Below the pieces are notes generated by a model, which was not told the DNA's origin, did not search any database, and saw only the letters and a program-made list of their open reading frames with translations. Shown one piece after another: positions 18,409 to 27,160 of a DNA stretch of 64,000 bases (its first letter is position 1; the number at the start of each line of letters is the position of its first letter). Position numbers and translations under genes: made by a program. Origin of the DNA: Bradyrhizobium sp. AZCC 2262 (GTDB lineage: Bacteria > Pseudomonadota > Alphaproteobacteria > Rhizobiales > Xanthobacteraceae); contig NZ_JAZHRT010000001.1 of NCBI RefSeq assembly GCF_036924535.1, positions 4,650,001 through 4,714,000 on the forward strand, read 5' to 3'.

Positions 18409-19260
18409 TCAGCCCTTCACCGATCCGGTCAATCCTGCGACGTAGTGTTCGACGAAAAACGAATAGGCGATAGCAACCGGTACCGATCCAAGCAGGGCCC
18501 CAGCCATCAGCGGTCCCCAGTAGAATACATCGCCGCGGATCAGCTCCGATGTGACGCCGACCGGCACAGTCTTCTGCTCAGGCGAGGACAGGAAGACAAG
18601 CGCATAGATGAACTCGTTCCACGACAGCGTGAAAGCGAAGATGCCGGCCGAGAGGATGCCCGGGATCGCCACCGGGATGATGATGTAGAGCATGGCCTGC
18701 CAGCGCGAGGCGCCGTCAATGCGCGCGCATTCCTCGAGCTCCCTGGGCACAGCCTTGAAGTAGCCCATCATGAGCCAGGTGCAGAACGGAATAAGAAAGG
18801 TCGGATAGGTTAGAATCAGTGCCCAGGGCGTATCACCCAGCCGATAGTTGCGGATCATCTCGGCCAGCGGAATGAACAGCAGCGTCTGGGGCACCAGATA
18901 GGTGATGAAGATGCCGGTACCCAGGCTGCCGGCAAATGGAAAGTTCAGCCGCGACAGGGCATAGCCGGCGAACACGCCGCACACGAGCGAGATAGCGGTT
19001 GACGCGAGCGCGATGAACGTCGTGTTCCACAGCCACGATGCGAACAGCGTCTCCTCGAACAGGTACCTGACATGGTCCCAGGTCGGTTTCCAGGTCCAGA
19101 ACGGATTGTAGTTGATCGAATTCCAGGGCCGGTAAAGCTCGCCGTCCGGCCGCACCGAAGTGATCACCATCCAGTAGAACGGGAACAGCAGGAAAAGCAG
19201 GAACAGCGCCATGGGGACGTAGAAGAACACCCACTTTCGCCAGATTGCACCTTCGATCAT
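18409..19260 (-). CDS. Carbohydrate-type ABC transporter permease (MalG type)
   Basis: A 283-residue inner-membrane permease with six predicted membrane segments. The EAA loop that contacts the ATPase is ELEECARIDGASRWQAMLYI. The C-terminus FVEHYVAGLTGSVKG is diagnostic of MalG-like subunits. The ATG is 3 bases downstream of the previous permease gene's stop codon, so the two are translationally linked. Substrate cannot be deduced; the family carries sugars, glycerol phosphate or polyols. Confidence 0.92.
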   Translation of the reverse strand: MIEGAIWRKWVFFYVPMALFLLFLLFPFYWMVITSVRPDGELYRPWNSINYNPFWTWKPTWDHVRYLFEETLFASWLWNTTFIALASTAISLVCGVFAGYALSRLNFPFAGSLGTGIFITYLVPQTLLFIPLAEMIRNYRLGDTPWALILTYPTFLIPFCTWLMMGYFKAVPRELEECARIDGASRWQAMLYIIIPVAIPGILSAGIFAFTLSWNEFIYALVFLSSPEQKTVPVGVTSELIRGDVFYWGPLMAGALLGSVPVAIAYSFFVEHYVAGLTGSVKG

Positions 19261-19263
19261 GGC

Positions 19264-20199
19264 TCAGCGGACCTCCACGCGGCGGATGTAGAGAAGTTGG
19301 ATGATGACGACCAGAAACAAGACTGGAAACATTGCGAGCGCGATGGCGGCGCCCTCGCTCAGCAGGCCGGTGCCGATGGCGATCTGATAGGCGTAGGTGG
19401 CGAACAGGTGCGTTGCGTTGGCTGGTCCGCCGCCCGTCATCACATAGACGATCTGGAAGTCGGCGAACGTCTGAATCACCGAGAACAGCACCACGACCAT
19501 GGTCACGGGCAGCAGCAGCGGCCAGGTGATGTGCCAGAACCGCTGCCACGGCTTGGCACCGTCGATGGCGGCGGCCTCGTTGAGTTCGGGACTGATGGTC
19601 TGCAGGCCGGCGAGCAGGCTGATGGCGAAGAACGGCACCCCGCGCCAGATGTTGACGATGATAATCGAGATCATGGCGAGGTCGGGATCGCCCAGCCAGT
19701 TGATCCGACCGGTGATCAAGCCGAAATGGTAGAGGAGCCAATTGAGAACGCTGAACGTCGGGTCGAACATCCACTTCCAGGCGAAAGTCGAGAGCACGGT
19801 CGGGATAATGAAAGGCAGTAGGATGAAAGCACGGGTAAAAGCCTTGCCGCGGAAATTACGGTTGAGCAGCATGGCCAGCCACAGCCCGAGCGCCAGCTTG
19901 AAGACGGTGGTCACGCCCGTATAGACGAAGGTGTTGTAAACGGAGGTGCGAAAGATCCCGTCATTGAATATCTTGTAGAAGTTAGCGAGGCCGACGAAGT
20001 CGCCGGGCATACCGACGCGCGAGCTGGTGACCGACAGCAATATCCCTCGAATAAAGGGATAGGCAATGAACATGCCGAGCAGCACCATGGTCGGCACCAG
20101 CAGCACGAACGCCAGCCAGCGCTCGTCCTCGAGCAGCCGCTGTCGCCGCGGCGGGGGCGCCTCGCGGAGCGTGGTGGCGGAAACCGCGCTTATCGCCAT
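19264..20199 (-). CDS. Carbohydrate-type ABC transporter permease (MalF type)
   Basis: A 311-residue inner-membrane permease. It begins with a short cytoplasmic tail (ATTLREAPPPRRQRLLEDER) and has six membrane segments. The EAA-type loop is ELNEAAAIDGAKPWQRFWHI. It follows the solute-binding protein gene after 68 bases, in which a hairpin lies, and is nearly contiguous with the second permease. The start MAISAVSATT is the first in-frame ATG. Confidence 0.92.
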   Translation of the reverse strand: MAISAVSATTLREAPPPRRQRLLEDERWLAFVLLVPTMVLLGMFIAYPFIRGILLSVTSSRVGMPGDFVGLANFYKIFNDGIFRTSVYNTFVYTGVTTVFKLALGLWLAMLLNRNFRGKAFTRAFILLPFIIPTVLSTFAWKWMFDPTFSVLNWLLYHFGLITGRINWLGDPDLAMISIIIVNIWRGVPFFAISLLAGLQTISPELNEAAAIDGAKPWQRFWHITWPLLLPVTMVVVLFSVIQTFADFQIVYVMTGGGPANATHLFATYAYQIAIGTGLLSEGAAIALAMFPVLFLVVIIQLLYIRRVEVR

Positions 20200-20231
20200 G
20201 TTCGATCCTCGCCGGCCGGAAGATTCCCTTG

Positions 20232-20252
20232 CTCCCCACGAAAAATGGGGAG
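20232..20252. other. Intercistronic hairpin in the ABC importer operon
   Basis: CTCCCCA and TGGGGAG pair around the loop CGAAAAA, extended by CCCT/AGGG outside. It lies between the binding-protein gene and the first permease gene, where such hairpins often protect the upstream mRNA and lower downstream expression. That role is inferred. Confidence 0.6.
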
Positions 20253-20267
20253 AGGGACGGCTTAACC

Positions 20268-21584
20268 TCAGACGTAGACCTTCGTGAGCTCAGCCTCTGC
20301 CCACTTCACGGCATCCTCGGCGGGCATGCCTTGGACGGCCTTTGCGTACATATCAATGATGATGTACTTGGTTACGACCTCGGCTGCCTTGCGCGTAGAG
20401 GGCCCCTGGTAGCCAGCGAAGCGCCCTGTGCGCGCCGCTTGCTTGTAGGGCAGCATGATCGGGTCGTCGCCCCACAGCTTGTGCTTTTCCCAATCCGTGG
20501 TCGGGCCGACCGAGAAGCCCTTCTGGGAGACGAACCACTTGTCGTAGACGTCCCTGGAGTGAATCCAGCCAAGGAATTTCTTCGCCGCATCCTGGTTCTT
20601 CGAATAACGCATCAGGAGGTTCGAGAACGGGACGTGATAGCTGAACTGCCCGCCGGGGCCTTTGGGCAGCGCGGCGTGCAGGATGTCGTCCTTCAGTTGC
20701 CCGCCAGCCTCCGTCTTGTAGGTATCCGGCTTGCGCAGAGCCTCGATGTAGATCGAGGCGCCATTGAGCGTGGCGCTGCACGTCCCGGACAGAAAAGCGC
20801 GGTTGTTGTTGGAATCGTCCCAGGCGAGCCCGCCTTCATCGTGGGCATCCTTCCAGAAGGCCACCATGAACTTCACCGACTCGACCGTTGCTGGGCTGTT
20901 CAGCACAACCGTCTTGCCGTCTGCTTCGACCTCCTTGCCGCCCCAGGACCACAGGTAGGGGTAAGTGAAGGCGGGCGCATCGCCGAAGGTGTGACCCAGC
21001 GTTTGGCCGATGGGCCGTCCCTTTGCCTTCAGCTTCTTGCCGGCCTCGCGATACTCTTCCCACGTCTGGGGAAATTTTCCGTCCGCGTAGCCGATCTCGG
21101 CGAACCAGGACTTTCGGTATGCGATCTGCAGGCCGACGATGCACCACGGCACGGCGATCCATTTCTTGCCGTCATTGGCGACAGCGCGGGATGTTTCGTA
21201 GAAGCCGCCCTGGCCCTTGCCGAGTTCCTCAGCGATGTCGCTGACGTCTATGACGCTCTCGCCGTAAAGTTGCCCCCAATTGTTGAGGACGCAGACGACG
21301 TCGGGGCCTGACCCCGACTGGATCGCCGAGGTGACGCGGGCCTGGATGTCGTTGGCATTGATGGTCTCGATATTGAGCTTTATGCCGAGCGCCTTCTCGC
21401 CCTCCTTGGCGATTTCGTTGCGCAGAAGCTGATCTGACGCCGGAACGAAGTCGGTCCAGCGCAGCCAGTGTACCGTGGTGCCCTGTGCAAAAGCGGGCGC
21501 GCGGCCGGTGGCCAGGATGCCGGCCATGCCGCCCACGAGCGCGGTACCGCTCTTGAGGACGTGACGTCGGGTTACTGTCGTCAT
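20268..21584 (-). CDS. Extracellular solute-binding protein, family 1
   Basis: A 438-residue periplasmic binding protein that feeds the importer. The N-terminus has a twin-arginine-like signal (TRRHVLKSGTALVGGMAGIL) with cleavage near APAFAQG. The mature protein shows the family 1 pattern: VHWLRWTDFVPASDQLL, GSGPDVVCVLNNWGQLYG, FPQTWEEYREAGKKLKAKGR and AAKKFLGWIHS. It is the first gene of the operon and a palindromic operator candidate lies about 100 bases upstream. Ligand unknown. Confidence 0.92.
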   Translation of the reverse strand: MTTVTRRHVLKSGTALVGGMAGILATGRAPAFAQGTTVHWLRWTDFVPASDQLLRNEIAKEGEKALGIKLNIETINANDIQARVTSAIQSGSGPDVVCVLNNWGQLYGESVIDVSDIAEELGKGQGGFYETSRAVANDGKKWIAVPWCIVGLQIAYRKSWFAEIGYADGKFPQTWEEYREAGKKLKAKGRPIGQTLGHTFGDAPAFTYPYLWSWGGKEVEADGKTVVLNSPATVESVKFMVAFWKDAHDEGGLAWDDSNNNRAFLSGTCSATLNGASIYIEALRKPDTYKTEAGGQLKDDILHAALPKGPGGQFSYHVPFSNLLMRYSKNQDAAKKFLGWIHSRDVYDKWFVSQKGFSVGPTTDWEKHKLWGDDPIMLPYKQAARTGRFAGYQGPSTRKAAEVVTKYIIIDMYAKAVQGMPAEDAVKWAEAELTKVYV

Positions 21585-22054
21585 GCATTCCTCCCTCGGT
21601 GTGTCTGAGCTGACGCCCTTTGGCCAGTCTTACGCCGGCTTGGAGTCCCTTTCAGTCTATCGCGCCTCCGTGGTTCAACGCATGCGCACGCGTGCGCAAT
21701 ACGTTGGCTCGATGGTCATTTGTTGGTGTTCCACTTGCAGCGCCGTGGTGGCGAGTTCGCCGCGAAACAGGGCGAATTATTTGCAGAACAACGGCGCGAT
21801 TACATCGCTCCCCGTCGTAACGGCGATACCACCGGCGGCCTGGATCGCGTCGGCGCTGCTGCCCGCGCATGAACCCTACCGTCATAACGGTCCCTCCCGC
21901 GCAGCGACGGTCTTGCCGTGGCCAAGCGGGTTTTCCCCGTCTTATATGAAGCTCGGTACCGGAAGCTGGCGCGACGTCATTGTCGCCCGTCGCACCAGGA
22001 AATCAAGTGCTAGCTTTGACGCGCCGCCGAACGGCAATGTCCGTAAGGTGGGCC
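21585..22054. other. Intergenic region upstream of the ABC importer operon
   Basis: This 470-base region carries no supported gene. Short frames on both strands lack ribosome binding sites and family resemblance. It contains a 16-base palindrome near the importer promoter. A decayed regulator gene cannot be excluded by eye. Confidence 0.5.
21683..21698. promoter_or_regulatory. Perfect 16-base palindrome, possible operator of the importer operon
   Basis: TGCGCACG followed by CGTGCGCA is a perfect palindrome 99 bases upstream of the solute-binding protein start. The symmetry and place suit a LacI- or GntR-type operator. No regulator gene is adjacent. Confidence 0.45.
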
Positions 22055-23227
22055 TCACGCGGCCAGCGTGTTCTCGACCAGCTTGATCCAGTAGGAGGTG
22101 CCGAACACGATCGCCTCGTCGTTGAAATTGTAGGCGGGGTGATGGAGCCCCGCGCTGTCGCCGTTGCCGCAGAAGATCAGCGCACCCGGCCGCTGCTCCA
22201 GCATGAAGGCGAAATCTTCGCCGGCCATCAGCGGCGGCATCACATGCACATTGGCATCGCCGGCGATTTCTCTGGCTGCCCGCGTCGCGACTTCCGTCTG
22301 CCCGATATGGTTGACCGTTACGGGATAGCCGCGATCGTACGTCAGATCGATCCTGGCGCCGGTGACCTGCGCCACGCCGTCAACGACCTCGCGGACCCGC
22401 CTTTCCACCATTTTTCGCACGTCGCCGTTCAGGGTACGGACGGTGCCCTGCAGCTCAGCGGTTTGCGGGATCACATTGCGGGCGTTGCCGGCGTGAAACT
22501 GGCACATCGAAATGACAGCCGATTCCAGCGGATCGACGCTGCGCGACACGATCGACTGCAGCGCCGTGATCAACTGCGCGCCGACAAGGACGGAATCGAT
22601 GCAATCGTTCGGATGCGCGGCGTGCCCACCCCGCCCCTCGATCCTGATGACGACGGCATCGCCTCCGGCCATGATCGGACCGGGCCGAAGCGCGAACGAG
22701 CCGACCGGAATGCCCGGACCGTTATGCATGCCGTAGACCTGCTCGATACCGAAACGGTCCATCAGCCCGTCCTTGATCATCGCGACCGCGCCCGCGCCGC
22801 CCTCTTCGGCCGGCTGGAAGATCACGACCGCATCGCCGGCAAAATTGCGGGTCTCGGCGAGATAGCGCGCCGCACCCAGCAGCATGGCGGTGTGGCCGTC
22901 ATGGCCGCAGGCGTGCATCAAGCCCTTCGTCCGGGAAGCGTAAGGCAGATTGGTCGCCTCCTCGATCGGCAGCGCGTCCATATCCGCCCGCAGCCCGATG
23001 ACCTTCACGTCACCCTTGCCGGCGGGCTTGTCGCCCTTGATGACGCCGACGACACCGGTGCGGCCGAGACCGGTAATGACCTCGTCGCAGCCGAATTCCC
23101 GCAAACGGTCCGCCACCAATGCCGCAGTGCGGTGCACGTCGTACAGCAGTTCCGGGTGTTCATGAATATCCCGGCGCCAGGCCTGGATGTCGGGTTGAAA
23201 CTCGGCGACGCGATTGACGATGGGCAT
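22055..23227 (-). CDS. M20-family amidohydrolase, copy 2
   Basis: A 390-residue paralogue of the gene at 15873-17045, colinear with it apart from a one-residue shift near GDKPAGKG and one residue at the C-terminus. Long blocks are identical, for example LMHACGHDGHTAMLLGAARY and the region of FQPAEEGGAGAVAMIKDG. Metal ligands are conserved. Differences cluster in the dimerisation domain and near residues 300-345, so substrate preference may have diverged. Start at 23227 (MPIVNRVAEFQPDIQ) is fixed by the paralogue. It lies upstream of and in the same direction as the importer operon, so the two copies bracket the transporter genes. Confidence 0.92.
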   Translation of the reverse strand: MPIVNRVAEFQPDIQAWRRDIHEHPELLYDVHRTAALVADRLREFGCDEVITGLGRTGVVGVIKGDKPAGKGDVKVIGLRADMDALPIEEATNLPYASRTKGLMHACGHDGHTAMLLGAARYLAETRNFAGDAVVIFQPAEEGGAGAVAMIKDGLMDRFGIEQVYGMHNGPGIPVGSFALRPGPIMAGGDAVVIRIEGRGGHAAHPNDCIDSVLVGAQLITALQSIVSRSVDPLESAVISMCQFHAGNARNVIPQTAELQGTVRTLNGDVRKMVERRVREVVDGVAQVTGARIDLTYDRGYPVTVNHIGQTEVATRAAREIAGDANVHVMPPLMAGEDFAFMLEQRPGALIFCGNGDSAGLHHPAYNFNDEAIVFGTSYWIKLVENTLAA

Positions 23228-23329
23228 GGAGATAGCAAGCCTTCCGGATTTGAGCGCTTCTGCCCCTGTAGCATGCAAGGGGCGGTCCACCCAGCGGCCT
23301 CCGGAGACGCCGCCCATTCCCGGCCGTCA

Positions 23330-23350
23330 TGGCCGGGCTTGTCCCGGCCA
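23330..23350. repeat. Short palindromic repeat (tggccggg-n5-cccggcca)
   Basis: TGGCCGGG and CCCGGCCA form an 8-base stem with a 5-base spacer inside a segment of the type cgtcatggccgggcttgtcc that recurs widely in Bradyrhizobium genomes. It lies between divergent genes. Confidence 0.7.
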
Positions 23351-23400
23351 TCCTCGTCTGACTATTAGGACGGAAAGGACGTTAAGGGTCGAAACCAAAG

Positions 23401-25020
23401 ATGCCGCGAAGCCTTGAAGGCGATTTCGACTACATCGTCGTCGGTGCGGGTACCGCCGGCTGCATCATGGCCAACCGGCTGTCGGCCGATCCGAAAAACC
23501 GCGTGCTGATCCTCGAAGCCGGCGGCAACGACAACTGGATCTGGTTTCACATCCCGGTCGGCTACCTCTTCGCGATCGGCAATCCCCGCTCGGACTGGAT
23601 GTTCAAAACCGAGCCGGAGCCCGGGCTCAATGGCCGCTCCCTCGCCTATCCCCGCGGCAAGGTGATCGGCGGCTCCTCCGCCATCAACGCCATGATCTCG
23701 ATGCGGGGACAGGCCGCCGATTACGACCACTGGCGCCAGCTTGGCCTCACCGGCTGGGGCTATGACGACGTGCTGCCACTGTTCAAACGGCTCGAAGACC
23801 ATTTTCTGGGCGAGAGCGAACATCACGGCACCGGTGGCGGCTGGCGGATCGAGGCGCCGCGGCTGTCGTGGGAGGTTCTGGACGCGGTCGGCGACGCCGC
23901 CGAGGAAATGGGCATCAGGCGCATTGCCGATTTCAACACCGGCGACAATGAGGGCACGAGCTATTTCCACGTCAACCAGAAGCGCGGCCGACGCTGGTCT
24001 TCGGCGCGCGGCTTCCTCAAGCCGGTGCTGAACCGCGCCAATCTGCGGCTGGAAAAGAACGTGCTGGTCGACCGCCTGATCATCGAGAATGGCCGCGCCG
24101 TCGGCGTGCGCTTCATGCAAGGTGGCGAAATGGTCGAGGCCCGCACCAAAGGCGAAGTCATTCTGTGTGCGGGGTCAATCGGATCGACGCAGGTCCTGCA
24201 CCGGTCCGGCATCGGCCCCGCCGACTGGCTGTCGCCGCTCGGCATCGATGTCGCGCTCGACAAGCAGGGCGTGGGGCGGAATCTGCAGGACCATCTGCAG
24301 CAGCGCGCGATCTACAAGGTTTTTGGCGTGCGTACGCTGAACGAAACCTATTACAATCTGGTCCGGCGCGGCATGATGGGGCTCGATTATGCCTTCCGCC
24401 GTCGCGGGCCGCTGACCATGGCGCCGTCGCAGCTCGGCATCTTCACCCGTTCCGATCCGCGGCGCGAACGCGCCAACATCCAGTTCCACGTGCAGCCGCT
24501 GTCGCTCGACAAGTTCGGCGACCCCCTGCACCGTTTTCCCGCGATCACGGTGAGCGCCTGCAATCTGCAGCCGACCTCGCGCGGCACCGTGCGCATCCGC
24601 TCGGCGCGACCCGACGAGGCGCCATCGATCGCGCCGAATTATCTGTCCACCGACGACGACCGCCAGGTGGCGGCCGATGCCATCCGCACCACGCGGCGGC
24701 TGATGAAGCAGACGCAGCTCGAACGCTATCGCCCGCAGGAGTACCTGCCCGGCCCCGGCGTCGGCGACGACGACGCCTCGCTGGCAAAAGCCGCCGGCGA
24801 TATCGGCACCACGATCTTCCATCCGGTGGGGACCGCGAAGATGGGAACGGCTTCCGATCCGCTTGCCGTGGTTGACGAACGCCTGCGCTTTCACGGGATC
24901 GCTGGGCTACGTGTGGCCGACGCTTCCGTGATGCCGACGATTACGTCAGGGAATACCAACACGCCGACGGCGATGATCGCGGAAAAAGGTGCTGCGATGA
25001 TTCTGGAGGATAGCAGATAG
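23401..25020 (+). CDS. GMC-family FAD oxidoreductase (choline/alcohol dehydrogenase-like)
   Basis: A 539-residue flavoenzyme. The dinucleotide fold is FDYIVVGAGTAGCIMANRLS, followed by LILEAGG, the GMC signature RGKVIGGSSAINAMISMRG, and the second signature GSIGSTQVLHRSGIGP. The catalytic histidine is in FHPVGTAKMG and the C-terminal partner asparagine is in SGNTNTPTAMIAEKGA. Overall resemblance is to choline dehydrogenase-like enzymes, but this large family oxidises many alcohols, so the substrate is open. It is divergent from amidohydrolase copy 2, and a shared catabolic role with the importer is possible but not shown. No signal peptide is seen. Confidence 0.9.
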   Translation: MPRSLEGDFDYIVVGAGTAGCIMANRLSADPKNRVLILEAGGNDNWIWFHIPVGYLFAIGNPRSDWMFKTEPEPGLNGRSLAYPRGKVIGGSSAINAMISMRGQAADYDHWRQLGLTGWGYDDVLPLFKRLEDHFLGESEHHGTGGGWRIEAPRLSWEVLDAVGDAAEEMGIRRIADFNTGDNEGTSYFHVNQKRGRRWSSARGFLKPVLNRANLRLEKNVLVDRLIIENGRAVGVRFMQGGEMVEARTKGEVILCAGSIGSTQVLHRSGIGPADWLSPLGIDVALDKQGVGRNLQDHLQQRAIYKVFGVRTLNETYYNLVRRGMMGLDYAFRRRGPLTMAPSQLGIFTRSDPRRERANIQFHVQPLSLDKFGDPLHRFPAITVSACNLQPTSRGTVRIRSARPDEAPSIAPNYLSTDDDRQVAADAIRTTRRLMKQTQLERYRPQEYLPGPGVGDDDASLAKAAGDIGTTIFHPVGTAKMGTASDPLAVVDERLRFHGIAGLRVADASVMPTITSGNTNTPTAMIAEKGAAMILEDSR

Positions 25021-25105
25021 GTCGCGACGAAACAGATCATCGTCCAGAGGCGGGTCTGCGTTCACGGCGGCATCCGACACGGCTACTCGACCGACAGCGG
25101 TCGGA

Positions 25106-27160
25106 TTACTGGAGCGTATTTGTGCTTCCAGCACCTTGCACCAGGACGTCCTTTCGCATTCTCGGTACGAGGTCAGCGACACTCGACCATTTCAATATCG
25201 TGGCACGCTGGTTTTCATCAGAAAACTCGAACGTCGGACTGGCCGGCTTACAAATCTTCTCGTTCAGGTTTCCGGCCGGCGCGTGGTAGAGGACCCTTAG
25301 CTGGGCTCCGTTGTCCGTGGGCGTGATCTTCTTGACGTCGATCATGTGGAGGCCGAAATCGGAGACTTCCTCGCACAGCTCCAGCCCGGCGTTCCAGGTC
25401 CCAAACAGATACTTCCCGGGCACGACCTGCGAGGGCCCTCCTTCAACCTTGGCCGGTACAGTCTCATCATTGAATTTGACGACGTCGTCGAAGACGCTCA
25501 CCGCCTTGATGACGTTGAGGCGACCCGAAAACGCCACATCATCTCGGAGCTTCTTGTCGAAATCGACGGAGACCTCGAGTCGCTCCTTGATTGATGGACT
25601 GTTCGCGCTGTCGAAATTCCAGAACGAGCGCATAAGCGCAACCGTGAAACTCACGAGCGGAGTGGCGAAAGACGTGCCAAAAACGGAGCCCGTGCCCTTG
25701 TAGGGAAGATCACAGCCCGGGGCGGCAATGTCCGCAAAGTGCGATCCATAGTTGGTGAACGAGGCCCGCTTACCCGAACTGTCGTGGGCGGCCACCGTTA
25801 TTACGTTACGGATCCTGCCAACGAAACCGCCAAAATTCGCCGGATATTTGGGATCGTCGTCGAGTGGCTGAGGACTGTTCCCCGCGGCAACGACAGCCAC
25901 GATGCCGGACGACTCCAAAAGCGGCAAAATTTCCGTGTTCTTGCGGCTCCCACCTGCGCTGATATTTGCTACCGATGCCCCCACACGTTTGGCGTATTTG
26001 AGCCCGGCATGAATCGCAGTTTCGGGAATGTCGAATTGATTCTGATCCTGCTCTTTCGATTTCTTAACGATTTTTACGATCTTGAGCTGAATCAGTTTCT
26101 CAAGATCGGTAAATTGGGTACGAAACATCCTTCCGCCGAGCACAAGGTTCGCAACTTCAGAGCCATGCTCCTTGTACGGATCGTCGTTATAGGCGGTTAC
26201 ATCGCCATAGCGCGCCGCCACATCGGTACCAATTACATCATTATCGTATCCGTTGCGGTCCCAATCCTTGAGAGGACTTTCGCGTTCCCTGAAGTTGATG
26301 GCGAAGTATCTGTTGGGCAGGAAATCTCCCTTGCCAACGATACCGGTATCGAGAACGGCAACCACGGACGGCACCAGCTTGAGCTTCCGCTTCTCCGCCG
26401 TCTTGACATTGCGCGCGAGAATGGCACTGAGGACGTTGACATCAAACGGCCAGGGACAGTAGGAGCGCGCGCTCGCGGCATTGCAGTCGGGATCCGTAAC
26501 GTTGTCCTTGTTCATCGGCGTGACCAGCGCCGGCGCCGATGACAATCTTGCAATTGCCGTACCTTCGGCGAGAGTCCGGATTGTCTTGAGGACGATATTA
26601 GGTTCGAGACCAGGTTTCAACTTGATCGACGATTCCCGTGTTCGAAACGGGATGACTATCGTGGAGTTGACCTTCAGCTTCGCAAGATCGATGCCCGGAT
26701 TCAATTCACCGACCAGCTTCTCGATCGCCTCACCGCAACGCGGACTACTCACTTCCTTGCTGCATTTCAACCCAAATGTAGGCCAAACGTTGGATTCGCG
26801 GCGGAGCAAGACATCGAGATTGTCCTCCTCGATCACGCTCACGGCCGCGTTCCGTTTGGAATAGACACAGGCGGGCAGCAGAATCTTGTTCGGAAAGCTA
26901 TCGCCTTGAGCAAGCGGATTGAGCTCCCTCACCTTCTCATCGAGTTTGCCATTCCAGAAACCGCAGACCGTTCGGGTAATCACATCGATCGGCAATCCCT
27001 TACGCTCATACGACGAAGGGACCGCGATGTCGGCGATATAGGCAATAAGAGCATCAGGTAGCGACGAGTTTGCGCGTATCACGATGTCGTCGAGACAAAA
27101 CGCAGGGGTGCAATGCGATATAGCCGCAAGCAGGATCGCGATTGAACTCCGCCATGCCAT
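25106..27160 (-). CDS. Secreted subtilisin-like serine protease (S8) with LysM-like N-terminal region
   Basis: A 684-residue exported protease. Start at MAWRSSIAILLAAISHCTPA gives a signal peptide; the frame runs 20 codons further up with no conservation. The catalytic triad is Asp271 (VAVLDTGIVG), His332 (EHGSEVANLV) and Ser497 (FGTSFATPLV), with oxyanion Asn428 (AAGNS). Before the protease domain is a 250-residue region with two segments resembling LysM repeats (CGFWNGKLDEKVRELNPL ... ILLP and EKLVGELNPGIDLAKL ... IVIP) and several cysteines. After it are about 160 residues of unknown fold. Its ATG overlaps the stop of the trypsin-like gene as TGATG (27158-27162), so the two proteases are made together. 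Target unknown. Confidence 0.9.
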   Translation of the reverse strand: MAWRSSIAILLAAISHCTPAFCLDDIVIRANSSLPDALIAYIADIAVPSSYERKGLPIDVITRTVCGFWNGKLDEKVRELNPLAQGDSFPNKILLPACVYSKRNAAVSVIEEDNLDVLLRRESNVWPTFGLKCSKEVSSPRCGEAIEKLVGELNPGIDLAKLKVNSTIVIPFRTRESSIKLKPGLEPNIVLKTIRTLAEGTAIARLSSAPALVTPMNKDNVTDPDCNAASARSYCPWPFDVNVLSAILARNVKTAEKRKLKLVPSVVAVLDTGIVGKGDFLPNRYFAINFRERESPLKDWDRNGYDNDVIGTDVAARYGDVTAYNDDPYKEHGSEVANLVLGGRMFRTQFTDLEKLIQLKIVKIVKKSKEQDQNQFDIPETAIHAGLKYAKRVGASVANISAGGSRKNTEILPLLESSGIVAVVAAGNSPQPLDDDPKYPANFGGFVGRIRNVITVAAHDSSGKRASFTNYGSHFADIAAPGCDLPYKGTGSVFGTSFATPLVSFTVALMRSFWNFDSANSPSIKERLEVSVDFDKKLRDDVAFSGRLNVIKAVSVFDDVVKFNDETVPAKVEGGPSQVVPGKYLFGTWNAGLELCEEVSDFGLHMIDVKKITPTDNGAQLRVLYHAPAGNLNEKICKPASPTFEFSDENQRATILKWSSVADLVPRMRKDVLVQGAGSTNTLQ

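Noticed and set aside
21652..21885. Possible small regulator gene upstream of the ABC importer
   Set aside because: The 77-residue frame has no helix-turn-helix pattern or ribosome binding site and overlaps the palindromic operator candidate.
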